NCBI GenBank assembly: GCA_011049465.1
Contig: DSBP01000154.1
Span: forward strand, 1-8,867
DNA from: a bacterium
Lineage (GTDB): Bacteria; Oederibacteriota; PGYV01; DSBP01
DNA length: 8,867 bases
Direction: 5' to 3'
In this document: in pieces, positions 1 through 8,200 of the stretch
How the letters are laid out: every line of letters starts with the position of its first letter
How positions within the stretch are numbered: the stretch's first letter is position 1
Translations under genes and position numbers: made by a program
The notes under the pieces: generated by a model
What the model saw: the letters and a program-made list of their open reading frames with translations, nothing else
Told to the model about the DNA's origin: nothing
Database searches by the model: none

Positions 1-26
1 CTATTACGGCAGAAAAAATCCAATAA
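1..26 (+). CDS. Possible 3' end of an upstream operon gene
   Basis: The frame beginning at position 3 reads ITAEKIQ and stops with TAA at 24-26, 13 bases before the hoxF start. The spacing matches the tight packing of the downstream genes, so this may be the tail of a preceding operon member. Only seven or eight codons are visible, which is too few to identify a family. Two other frames are also open across this stretch, so the call rests on spacing alone. Confidence 0.22.
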
Positions 27-39
27 ACGAGGTAAAAAC

Positions 40-1836
40 ATGGGAAACACGATTCATTCAATTATCAAGAAGTATGACGGAGACAACACCCGCTTAATGG
101 ACATTCTTATTGACACTCAGACAGAGCTCGGCCACCTTTCAGACTGGACAATTGACCAGATATCAAAATCACTCGACATACCCCGCGTCGAGGTTGAACA
201 GACAGTATCATTTTATCACTTCTTCTCAAAAGAACCGCGCGGCAAATACTCTGTTTACCTTAACAAGAGTGTTGTCGCCGTGTTCAAGGGCTTTGACGCG
301 GTAAAGCGCGCTTTTGAGGAGGCGGCGGGCATCAAGTTCGGCTCTGTGACTCCTGACGGACTTATAGGCCTCTTTGAGACGGCCTGCATCGGAATGAACG
401 ACCAGGAAGTTGCCGCGCTGATAAATGAGGAGCCATTCACAAACCTGACACCGCAGAGGGCAAAGGAAATAGTGGAGGGAATGAAAGCCGGAAAGACGGT
501 CAAGGAGCTTCGCGGCGATAAATTCGGCGACGGCCAAAACGCGCATCCGCTGATGCAGGTAATGGTAAACAACAGCATAATACAGAAGGGCAAGGTTATA
601 TTCTCCGAGTACAAGCCGGGCGAGGCCATCAAGACAATAGTAAAGATGAGCTCTGACGAGGTCATAAAAGTTGTAAAGGACTCAAATGTGCGCGGCCGCG
701 GCGGCGCGGGTTTTCCGACAGGCATGAAATGGGACCTCGCGAGAAAGACATCAAGCGATAAAAAGTACATCTTCTGCAACGCTGACGAGGGCGAGCCGGG
801 AACCTTTAAGGACAGGGTTATCATGACAGAACTTCCCAAGCTTGTCTTTGAGGGCATGGCCATAGCCGGCTACGCGGTCGGCGCGAAAGAGGGCATTCTT
901 TACCTGCGCAATGAATACAGGTACATGCGCGCGTATCTTGAGGCTGTTCTTGAGGAGATGAGAAACGAGGGGCTGCTCGGCGCGTTTATCGCGGGCAAGC
1001 ACGGATTTGATTTTGACATAAGGATACAGTTCGGAGCGGGCGCTTATGTGTGCGGCGAGGAATCAGCGCTCATAGAGTCGGCCGAGGGCAAGCGGGGCGA
1101 GCCGCGCGACAGGCCGCCGTTCCCGGTCGAGAAGGGCTATCTGCAGAAACCGACTGTGGTAAACAATGTGGAGACGCTCTGCTCAATAGCCAAGATAGTG
1201 ATACACGGCGCTGAGTGGTACAAATCAATGGGAACAAAAGACTCAAAAGGCACAAAGGTGCTTTCCATATCAGGCGACTGCGCGAAACCCGGGATTTACG
1301 AGGTTGAGTGGGGATTCAGCGTCGAGGACCTGCTGAAACAGGCGGGCGCAAAAAACACACTGGCTGTCCAGGTCGGAGGCCCGTCAGGCTCGTGCATCGG
1401 GGAAAATGAATTCAACAGGGTGCTGGCTTACGAGGACCTTGCCACAGGAGGCTCGCTCATAATTATCGGCAAGGAACGCGACCTGATAAAGGATGTTGTC
1501 CTTAACTTTGCCGATTTCTTCATGGAAGAGTCGTGCGGCTCGTGCGTGCCGTGCAGGGCCCTGACTTTAATGGCTAAGATGAAAATTGAGCAGATTGTTG
1601 AAGGAAAGGCCGTAAAGGCGGATTTGGAGGCCTTTAACACATGGGCCGGGATAATGAAGAAAAACCGGTGCGGCCTGGGGCACACGGCGCTTAACCCCGT
1701 AGTCACCACAATCAAAAATTTCAGGCCGCTTTATGACGGAAAAACCGGGAAGAATGATGAAAAATTCCTTTTGTCGTTCAGCGAGGAAGAATCCATAAAA
1801 GAATTTGACATTGCCGTCGGCAATGCCAAACAATAA
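40..1836 (+). CDS. hoxF: NAD-reducing [NiFe] hydrogenase diaphorase subunit HoxF (NuoE-NuoF fusion)
   Basis: This is the cytoplasmic diaphorase subunit that exchanges electrons between NAD(H) and the Fe-S chain of a bidirectional hydrogenase. Residues 1-160 are a NuoE-like thioredoxin-fold domain and about 175-570 are NuoF-like. The FMN/NADH site shows as GRGGAGFPTGMKW (219-231), CNADEGEPGTFKDR (246-259) and GAGAYVCGEESALIES (332-347). The [4Fe-4S] ligands are C499, C502 and C505 in ESCGSCVPCR, plus C544 in RCGLG. The NuoE-type [2Fe-2S] site is degenerate: the first two cysteines are replaced in the VYLNKSVVAV segment, and of the second pair only C116 (ACIGMN) remains, so that cluster is probably absent. 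The length of 598 residues is normal for HoxF. The frame is open upstream to the window edge, but GAGG at 29-32 supports ATG 40. It is the first complete gene of hoxFUYHW, with hoxU 11 bases downstream. Confidence 0.95.
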   Translation: MGNTIHSIIKKYDGDNTRLMDILIDTQTELGHLSDWTIDQISKSLDIPRVEVEQTVSFYHFFSKEPRGKYSVYLNKSVVAVFKGFDAVKRAFEEAAGIKFGSVTPDGLIGLFETACIGMNDQEVAALINEEPFTNLTPQRAKEIVEGMKAGKTVKELRGDKFGDGQNAHPLMQVMVNNSIIQKGKVIFSEYKPGEAIKTIVKMSSDEVIKVVKDSNVRGRGGAGFPTGMKWDLARKTSSDKKYIFCNADEGEPGTFKDRVIMTELPKLVFEGMAIAGYAVGAKEGILYLRNEYRYMRAYLEAVLEEMRNEGLLGAFIAGKHGFDFDIRIQFGAGAYVCGEESALIESAEGKRGEPRDRPPFPVEKGYLQKPTVVNNVETLCSIAKIVIHGAEWYKSMGTKDSKGTKVLSISGDCAKPGIYEVEWGFSVEDLLKQAGAKNTLAVQVGGPSGSCIGENEFNRVLAYEDLATGGSLIIIGKERDLIKDVVLNFADFFMEESCGSCVPCRALTLMAKMKIEQIVEGKAVKADLEAFNTWAGIMKKNRCGLGHTALNPVVTTIKNFRPLYDGKTGKNDEKFLLSFSEEESIKEFDIAVGNAKQ

Positions 1837-1840
1837 GGAG
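1835..1840 (+). promoter_or_regulatory. Ribosome binding site of hoxU overlapping the hoxF stop codon
   Basis: AAGGAG begins within the TAA stop of hoxF (1834-1836) and lies 7 bases before the hoxU ATG. Ribosomes ending hoxF sit directly over this site, which suggests translational coupling of the two diaphorase subunits. The same AAGGAG core occurs before hoxY (2557-2562) and hoxH (3163-3168), but there it is clear of the upstream stop codons. Confidence 0.7.
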
Positions 1841-1847
1841 AGCGAAG

Positions 1848-2543
1848 ATGGCGACATTTGTCAAGTTCACAATAGACGGAAAAGAGTGCATGGCCGCGGA
1901 AGGGACACAGCTTGTTGAGGCGGCAAAACAGAATGATATTTATATCCCGACGCTGTGCAACTACGAGGGAATACCCCCAAAGGGTTCATGCAGGATATGC
2001 ACGGTAAACATCAACGGCAGGCCAGCCACAGCCTGCACCACAAAGGTCAGCGAGGGAATGGAGATACAAAACAACACCGAGGAACTTTCAGGATTCAGGA
2101 AAGCGGTTGTTGAGATGCTCTTTGCCGAGGGCAACCACTTTTGCCCGTCGTGCGAGAAGAGCGGCAGCTGCGAACTGCAGGCGCTGGCCTACAAATACAC
2201 TGTGCTGGTTCCGGCCTTTCCTTATATGAACCCTGCCAGGGATATTGAGGCGTGGCACCCCAAACTTATGAAGGACCACAACCGCTGCATACAGTGCAAG
2301 CGCTGCATAAGGGGAATAACAAACGCGGAGGGCAAATCAGTATTTGCTTTCGGCAAGAGGGGGCACAATGTAATGATAAACATTGACCCCGAGACATCAA
2401 AGAACATAAACGACGAACTGGCGCAGAAGGCTATGGATATATGCCCCGTAGGCGCCATTATACGCAAGGAAATAGGGTTCAAAGTGTCGATAGGAAAGAG
2501 AAAATACGACAAACAGCCGATAGGCAGCGACATAGAAAAATAG
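1848..2543 (+). CDS. hoxU: NAD-reducing hydrogenase diaphorase Fe-S subunit HoxU
   Basis: HoxU is the electron-relay subunit that links HoxF to the HoxHY hydrogenase module. It corresponds to the N-terminal part of NuoG. Residues 1-75 are a plant-type ferredoxin domain whose [2Fe-2S] ligands are C37, C48, C51 and C63. A His-Cys3 [4Fe-4S] site follows, with H97, C99, C102 and C108 in GNHFCPSCEKSGSC. A second [4Fe-4S] site has C147, C150 and C153 (RCIQCKRCIR) and a distant C199 (ICPVGAI). The tail around residues 200-225 (IIRKEIGF, IGKRKYD) resembles the C. necator HoxU as I recall it, rather than cyanobacterial forms with extra ferredoxin cysteines. The 231-residue length is typical. The start is set by AAGGAG at 1835-1840, and hoxY follows after 26 bases. 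Confidence 0.94.
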   Translation: MATFVKFTIDGKECMAAEGTQLVEAAKQNDIYIPTLCNYEGIPPKGSCRICTVNINGRPATACTTKVSEGMEIQNNTEELSGFRKAVVEMLFAEGNHFCPSCEKSGSCELQALAYKYTVLVPAFPYMNPARDIEAWHPKLMKDHNRCIQCKRCIRGITNAEGKSVFAFGKRGHNVMINIDPETSKNINDELAQKAMDICPVGAIIRKEIGFKVSIGKRKYDKQPIGSDIEK

Positions 2544-2569
2544 ACGGAAAAACACCAAGGAGAGAATAA

Positions 2570-3133
2570 ATGGGAAATAAACCGGCAAAAAAGATAGTAG
2601 CAACAGCCTCGCTGGCAGGATGTTTTGGATGCCACATGTCATTTCTTGACATAGATGAGCGCATACTCGACCTGATAGAGCTTGTCGAGTTCAACAAATC
2701 GCCGATAGACGACATTAAAAAATTTACAAAACACTGCCACATCGGGCTCATCGAGGGCGGATGCTGCAATGACGAGAATGTCCACAACCTCAAGGATTTC
2801 AGAAAGAACTGCGATATTCTGGTCTCTGTTGGAGAGTGCGCGATAATGGGCGGACTGCCCGCGATGAGGAATAACGTCCCGCTTAAGGAGTGCCTTGAGG
2901 AGGCGTATCTCGACGGCCCGACCGTCACTGACGCGAACCCGGGAAAGATAATACCGAACGACCCGGAGCTCCCGAAAATCCTCAACAGGGTTTATCCCTG
3001 CCACGAGATAGTAAAAATCGACTACTTCCTGCCGGGATGCCCGCCGAGGGCCGACCTTATATGGAACGCGCTTTACGCTCTTGTGACAGGCAGTGATTTG
3101 AAACTGCCGTATGAAGTAATTAAATTTGACTGA
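2570..3133 (+). CDS. hoxY: NAD-reducing [NiFe] hydrogenase small subunit HoxY
   Basis: HoxY is the small subunit that passes electrons between the Ni-Fe site in HoxH and the HoxFU relay. It is a minimal version: C18 and C21 (GCFGC), C90 (VGECA) and C157 (PGCPP) can ligate the single proximal [4Fe-4S] cluster, and the C-terminal cysteine-rich region that holds medial and distal clusters in membrane-bound small subunits is absent. The motif EGGCCNDEN (62-70) is typical of the soluble group 3 branch. No twin-arginine signal is present, which agrees with a cytoplasmic enzyme. At 187 residues it is slightly short for the family, but both ends look complete. AAGGAG at 2557-2562 fixes the ATG, and hoxH begins 41 bases downstream. 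Confidence 0.94.
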   Translation: MGNKPAKKIVATASLAGCFGCHMSFLDIDERILDLIELVEFNKSPIDDIKKFTKHCHIGLIEGGCCNDENVHNLKDFRKNCDILVSVGECAIMGGLPAMRNNVPLKECLEEAYLDGPTVTDANPGKIIPNDPELPKILNRVYPCHEIVKIDYFLPGCPPRADLIWNALYALVTGSDLKLPYEVIKFD

Positions 3134-3174
3134 ACCCGGAAATGAAATAATACGCCAAACCCAAGGAGAAGACA

Positions 3175-4626
3175 ATGGCACAAAAAATTACAATTGAACC
3201 GGTAACAAGGGTTGAGGGCCACGGCAAAGTGACCATTCAGCTTGATGACAGCGGAAACGTGAGCCAAAGCAGGCTTCACATAGTTGAATTCAGGGGATTT
3301 GAGAGGTTTGTGCAGGGAAGGCCCTACTGGGAAGCGCCTGTGCTTGTCCAGCGCCTCTGCGGAATCTGCCCCGTGAGCCACCATCTTGCCGCCGCCAAGG
3401 CAGTTGATGTGATTTACGGCGCGGGAACAGGGGACGGCCTTACGCCTGTCGGCGAAAAGATGAGAAGGCTGATGCATTACGGCCAGATGTTCCAGTCCCA
3501 CTCGCTGCACTTCTTCCACCTCGCCGCTCCTGACCTGCTCTTTGGTTATGACTCGGACCCGGTAAAGAGAAATGTCATAGGCATAGCAATGACAAACAAG
3601 GACCTGGCTGTCCAGGCTGTAATGATGAGAAAGTACGGACAGGAAGTCATAGCAGTAACCGCGGGAAAGAAGATACACGGCACAGGCGCAATACCCGGCG
3701 GCATCAACAAGAACCTCTCAATAGAGGAGAGGGACACACTGCTGAAAGCGCCGAACCCGTTTAACGCGGATATGATGGTTACGTGGGCGCAGGCAGCGGT
3801 TGATTTCTTCAAGAATTACTATAAGAAAAACAGGGATTTTATTGATAATTTCTCGAAATTTGACTCGAACCATCTTTCTCTTGTCAGGAAAGACGGCGGC
3901 CTCGACCTTTATCACGGCGTAATCCGCGCTGTTGACGCCTCGGGCAAAAAGATACTCAATGACGTTGACACTCAGGATTATCTGGAGTATATACGCGAAG
4001 AGGTGCGCTCCTGGAGCTACATGAAGTTCCCGTACATCAAGGAGCTCGGCCCTGAAAAGGGATGGTACAGGGTTGGCCCGCTCGCGAGGCTTAACACCTG
4101 CGCTTTTATACCCACGCCGCTGGCGCAGAAGGAATTTGAGGAATACAAGAAGGTGACAAACGGCAAGCCCAACAACATGTGCATGCACATGCACTACGCG
4201 AGGCTCATTGAGACGCTGCACTCGGCTGAGATGATACGCGACCTTCTCAATGACCCGGATTTGCAGAAGGACAACCTTGTTGTTAAAGGCACAAAGCAAA
4301 AGGAAGGCGTGGGCCTGCTCGAGGCTCCCAGAGGGACCCTTTTCCACCACTACAAAATTAACGACAACGACCAGATTGTCATGTGCAACCTGATAGTCTC
4401 GACCACCAACAACAACCAGCCCATGAATAACTCGGTGGAGTATATTGCGAAAGCGATGATGACAGGGAAAAAAGAGATTACCGAAGGGATGATGAACGCT
4501 GTGGAAGTCGGGATAAGGGCCTATGACCCGTGCCTTTCATGCGCCACGCACGCTTACGGCAGCATGCCGCTTGAAGTGACGCTGAAAGGGCCCAAAGGCG
4601 AAGTAATTGACCGTAAATACAAATAA
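3175..4626 (+). CDS. hoxH: NAD-reducing [NiFe] hydrogenase large subunit HoxH (precursor)
   Basis: HoxH is the catalytic subunit that holds the Ni-Fe(CN)2CO site and carries out reversible H2 oxidation. The N-terminal active-site motif is RLCGICPVSHH (60-70), with cysteines 62 and 65. The C-terminal motif is DPCLSCATH (451-459), with cysteines 453 and 456. All four metal-binding cysteines are therefore present. The sequence continues 24 residues beyond H459, beginning AYGSMPLEV, and this tail is the peptide removed by the maturation protease after nickel insertion; cleavage after H459 is inferred from the family. The length of 483 residues and the N-terminus (ITIEPVTRVEGHGK) are typical of group 3d. 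AAGGAG at 3163-3168 supports the start. The last 20 bases overlap the start of hoxW. Confidence 0.96.
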   Translation: MAQKITIEPVTRVEGHGKVTIQLDDSGNVSQSRLHIVEFRGFERFVQGRPYWEAPVLVQRLCGICPVSHHLAAAKAVDVIYGAGTGDGLTPVGEKMRRLMHYGQMFQSHSLHFFHLAAPDLLFGYDSDPVKRNVIGIAMTNKDLAVQAVMMRKYGQEVIAVTAGKKIHGTGAIPGGINKNLSIEERDTLLKAPNPFNADMMVTWAQAAVDFFKNYYKKNRDFIDNFSKFDSNHLSLVRKDGGLDLYHGVIRAVDASGKKILNDVDTQDYLEYIREEVRSWSYMKFPYIKELGPEKGWYRVGPLARLNTCAFIPTPLAQKEFEEYKKVTNGKPNNMCMHMHYARLIETLHSAEMIRDLLNDPDLQKDNLVVKGTKQKEGVGLLEAPRGTLFHHYKINDNDQIVMCNLIVSTTNNNQPMNNSVEYIAKAMMTGKKEITEGMMNAVEVGIRAYDPCLSCATHAYGSMPLEVTLKGPKGEVIDRKYK

Positions 4627-5068
4627 AATACTGATATTCGGATACGGAAACCCGGGCCGTCAGGACGACGGCCTGGGTATTTTTTTTGTTGAGGAACTTG
4701 AGAAATGGGCAAAGTTGAATAACTTAACCAATATAACATTTGACTCTGATTACCAGATAAACGCCGAGACAGCCTACGATATGTCGCTTCACGACAGGGT
4801 TGTTTTTGTTGACGCGTCAAAGCATGGCAAGGAACCCTTTGAAATAAGCGATATCGGCGCGGCTGATACAATATCCTTTTCCACACACGCGATGAGCCCG
4901 GGCTCAGTTGTCTCGCTTTGCGCGGAGCTTTACAACAAAAACCCGGCAGCACAGCTTCTTGCCATAAGGGGATATGAGTGGGAAGTGAATGAAAACATGA
5001 CCGGGCAGGCGGGGAAAAACCTGATGGAAGCACTCTCGTTTTTTCAAAAAGACCTTTCCGGCGGATGA
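4607..5068 (+). CDS. hoxW: Hydrogenase maturation endopeptidase HoxW (HycI/HybD family)
   Basis: This protease removes the C-terminal peptide of HoxH once nickel is in place. The 153-residue protein begins with the family glycine loop FGYGNPGRQDDGLG (11-24). Likely nickel-sensing residues, by analogy with HybD E16, D62 and H93, are D21 in the DDG motif, D69 in VVFVDA, and H94 in STHAMSPGS. All three are present, so the enzyme looks functional. The start is a TTG codon within hoxH; there is no in-frame ATG before the essential loop, and only a weak AGGCG site (4596-4600) precedes it. The TTG start, the 20-base overlap and a strong hairpin with a T-run inside codons 16-27 all point to low expression coupled to hoxH. 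A specific role on HoxH is inferred from adjacency. Confidence 0.9.
   Translation: MTVNTNKILIFGYGNPGRQDDGLGIFFVEELEKWAKLNNLTNITFDSDYQINAETAYDMSLHDRVVFVDASKHGKEPFEISDIGAADTISFSTHAMSPGSVVSLCAELYNKNPAAQLLAIRGYEWEVNENMTGQAGKNLMEALSFFQKDLSGG
4651..4687 (+). terminator. Intrinsic-terminator-like hairpin inside the 5' end of hoxW
   Basis: The arms CCCGGGCCGTC (4651-4661) and GACGGCCTGGG (4667-4677) form an 11-base-pair stem with one G-U wobble and a 5-base loop (AGGAC). After TA, eight consecutive T's follow at 4680-4687. This is the classic layout of a Rho-independent terminator, 25 bases after the hoxH stop codon. It lies in the codons for the conserved NPGRQDDGLGIFF segment of hoxW, so protein constraint explains part of the base choice but not the pairing plus T-run. 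It could act as a partial terminator or as a 3' end protecting the hoxFUYH message. Translating ribosomes might reduce its effect. Activity is inferred. Confidence 0.55.
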
Positions 5069-5097
5069 TTTTTTTTTGGGGGCCGCAAAAACATCCG
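5062..5097. terminator. Dyad with T-run after hoxW, possible operon terminator
   Basis: CGGATG (5062-5067) pairs with CATCCG (5092-5097). Skipping A5068, five T's (5069-5073) can pair with five A's (5087-5091), giving about 11 pairs around a 13-base loop. Nine T's run from 5069 to 5077 directly after the hoxW stop codon, which forms part of the dyad. There is no T-run after the 3' arm, so this is not a textbook intrinsic terminator on either strand. It is the only candidate for ending the hox transcript before the next gene. Confidence 0.35.
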
Positions 5098-5131
5098 TCA
5101 AATAACCGATTTATCGTTAAACTCCATATGT

Positions 5132-5162
5132 TTTACACGTTTTAATGTCTTTTCCACATAAT
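5132..5162 (+). promoter_or_regulatory. Possible distal sigma-70-like promoter upstream of the GH9 gene
   Basis: TTTACA (5132-5137) and CATAAT (5157-5162) each match the -35 and -10 consensus at five of six positions. The spacing is 19 bases, longer than the preferred 17. The region is AT-rich, so chance matches are likely. The start site would lie around 5169, giving a leader of about 100 bases. Confidence 0.28.
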
Positions 5163-5194
5163 AAAACCTTTTTTGGAAATATCCCTGTTTACGC

Positions 5195-5222
5195 TTGTAT
5201 AACATGGAAATAGCCTTATAAT
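5195..5222 (+). promoter_or_regulatory. Likely sigma-70-like promoter of the GH9 gene
   Basis: A perfect TATAAT -10 box lies at 5217-5222. A weak -35 element, TTGTAT (5195-5200), matches TTGACA at three positions with a 16-base spacer. The predicted start site is near 5229, about 40 bases before the coding start. A weak -35 with a strong -10 would fit a promoter that needs an activator, but no operator is recognisable. Confidence 0.5.
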
Positions 5223-5254
5223 GTTTATATTACGGTTTGAGGGAGCTCGGAATT

Positions 5255-5260
5255 AAGGAG
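5255..5260 (+). promoter_or_regulatory. Ribosome binding site that sets the start of the GH9 gene
   Basis: AAGGAG sits 7 bases before ATG 5268, the optimal distance. It decides between two nearby ATGs: the one at 5261 is too close and its frame ends after five codons, while 5268 opens a signal peptide and the long reading frame. Confidence 0.8.
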
Positions 5261-5267
5261 ATGCTTT

Positions 5268-8200
5268 ATGAAGAATAAAGGATTGGTTCTGTTGTTTTTA
5301 TTTGTCTTTGCGGCTCAGGCTGTTTTCGCCGCGGCTGTATCAGAGATGATAGTTGTGGACCAGATAGGATACCGCGTAAATTCCGATAAATGGTTTATGA
5401 TAAAAAATCCGATAACCGGTTATGACTCGGCAATAACATACGTGCCGGGCGCGAACGCTCAGCTCCGCCGCGCATCCGACGATGTCTCTGTAATGACAAT
5501 ACCGCTTACAGCCTGGAACGGCGGCGCTACAGACACGAATTTTTCCGGAGACCGGGTGTGGCAGGGAAATTTTTCCTCTTATACAACGCCCGGAACCTAT
5601 CACATCTATGACCCCGCCAACGACAGGCAGTCATATAATTTTGAGATTGGCGACAATGTCTACAGCGGCGCGCTTGAGGCAACAGTTAAGTCCTATTATT
5701 TTAACAGGTCAAATATTGAGAAGACTTCGCTTCACGCGGGTGTCTGGACGCACGGCCTTGACCATTCCCAGCAGCTCACAGCGCGGCTCTATGACGCGTC
5801 GCTTGGAGGCATACAAGCCGGAACAGAGCGGGATATTACAATGGGCTGGTGGGACGCGGGGGATTACCGCAAATACACATCCTGGATGGGAGCTGTAATT
5901 TGGGACCTTGCTTACGCATACGAATGGTACCCTGACAGGTTTTCCGACTCAACAAACATACCCGAGTCAGGAAACGGCGTGCCTGACATACTTGACGAGA
6001 TTAAATGGCAGCTTGACTGGAACCTTAAGATGCAGGAGATAAACCCGGCCTCACCGCGTTTTGGCGCGCTTTACTCAGGATGTTTTGTGGTTAGCGGCAT
6101 AAACGGCACGGGCAACGACATAGGAGACCCGGTAACCGATGACAGGCCCTATTTTTACGCCAACTACTCAACCGCAGCGACAGCCGCAGGTGCTGCTACG
6201 TACGCGATAGGAGCGAGGCTCTTTGCGCCTTATGAATCGGCTTATCCAGGGTATTCGGCGCAGTTGAGGACAGCTGCCGAGCGCGCGTGGGCGTTTCTGC
6301 AGGCAAACCCCAATAACATCCAATACAACCACACAAACTTTGACAACGCGAACGCCAACCAGAATGACAACGCTGACAAACGCCTCAGGTTTATGGCCGC
6401 CGCGGAACTCTTCAGGCTGACAGGCGAGGCGCAGTACAGGAATTACTGCGACGCCAATTACAACAACGCGAACACCACGGACGGCACGCATCAGCCGATT
6501 AACAGCAATTACTTTGAGACGGGCGCGTCCGCCAATATGCAGCGCGGCCTTGTATCATACGCGATGGCGCCCGGAGCCACCGCTTCTGTCGTGACAGCGA
6601 TAAGGACGGCTGTAAGAAACGGGATAGAATGGAACGTCACCGCACGCCTTGATGACTGTCCTTACAAATCGCATATGTGGGCGGGCCATTACTGCTGGGG
6701 CTCTAACGGGATGAAGGCGAACTGGGGAAATCTGTGCCTGTTCGGCGTTAACCTTAATGTAAACCCCGCAATGAGCGCCACTTACCTCGCCACAGCAGAA
6801 GAATACCTTCACTATTATCACGGCAGAAACGCCACTGCTTTCTGCTATCTTACGCAGTCGCAGCTCTTTGGCGCAAAGAAGACTATAACCGAGATATTCC
6901 ACTCATGGTTTTTTGACGGTACCACATACGACACAAATCCCGCTCCCGGCTTTCTTGCGGGCGGCCCAAATCAATACTTTGCTCCTGACGCATCATACGG
7001 CGGAACAATAGAGCCGCCGCAGAACCAGCCGCCCATGAAATCATACAGGGACTGGAACACCTCCTGGCCGGAAAATTCCTGGGAAGTGACAGAGAATTCA
7101 ACAGGATACCAGAGCAGGCACGTCCTGCTTAACGCGGCTTTCGCGGGCCCAGCAGCTCCGATAGCAACGCCCACAAATACGCCGTTTGCCGGCTCGCCGA
7201 CTTTCACGCCCACAAGGACAAGCACTTCGACAAATACTCCATTTCATTCGCCCACGCATACTCCGACACTGACGCCGATACCTCCTTATACGGTATTTTA
7301 TGACGGAGACACGGCAGGCTCAAGGCTCAGTGACGGCACGGTTACAGCGCAGGCGCCCGGAACTCTCACAGAGGCGGCTCAGGGCAATCCCGGAAACGCG
7401 ATGGTTATTACATATACTTCAATAACGGATTGGTGGCAGGAGCACAGGTGGAACAGAACAGCGGCGGTTAATATAGGCGCAAATACACACCTTGTTTTTG
7501 AGATAAGACAGGCAGCCTCAAGCCCGGGCGCGGTTAATCAGATGTTTGTAAGGATTAACTGGGAGACCATAGTACAGATTGACGGCGCGTCCGGTTACCT
7601 GGTCGAAGGGGGCGCGATAAACACAACGTGGAAGACCGGGCGCATCCCTCTCGCTGACCTGCTTGAAGCGGGGCAGATAACTGTAAGTTTTGTCTCGTTC
7701 GCGGCGAGCTGGAACGCGGATTATACGGTAAATGTTGACAACATAAGGCTGGAGGGAGCTGCTGTTCCTACAGCGACAAATACGCCGACGTTTACAGGAA
7801 CACCTACAAGGACAGCCACGCCGACATTCACTGCCACGCCCACGGATACCGCGGCTATAACGCCGACTTTTACCGCCACAAATACGCCGACTTCTTCATT
7901 TACCGCAACGGGGACTTTTACGGCCACGCCTACAGGTACCCCTACAGGGACAGCGACGCCGTCTTTCACTGCGACGGCAACGGATACAGTTGTTGTATCA
8001 CCGACATTTACATCCACAAACACACCGACTCCGACAGGGACGCCGTCCGCCTCCGCCACTTCGTCTCCTACGCACACAGGCACAGCCACAGGTACCCCTA
8101 CATTTACAGGGACTCCCGCTTCTACGGCCACGGGAACTCCGACCTTTACAACAACTCCCACATCAACTATAACCGGAACGCACACAACAAGCCCCACAGA

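Noticed and set aside
2570..3133. HoxY as a truncated small subunit
   Set aside because: The missing C-terminal Fe-S region is normal for the soluble NAD-reducing group, and all four proximal-cluster cysteines are present.
226..4350. Antisense frames inside the hox genes (for example 255-863, 3073-3678 and 3718-4350)
   Set aside because: All lie opposite clearly identified hydrogenase genes, their products resemble no family I know, and they lack initiation signals.
5261..5278. ATG at 5261 as the start of the GH9 gene
   Set aside because: It touches the ribosome binding site and its frame stops after five codons (MLYEE, then TAA). ATG 5268 is correctly spaced and opens a signal peptide.
5608..5898. 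A 96-codon + strand frame inside the GH9 gene, and a 60-codon one at 7990-8172
   Set aside because: Both are out of frame with the GH9 protein, whose frame carries signal peptide, catalytic motifs and linkers without interruption.
7140..7300. A frameshift or gene boundary between the catalytic domain and the repeat tract
   Set aside because: The frame was followed codon by codon from 5268 to 8867 with no stop codon, and both flanking domains read in the same frame.
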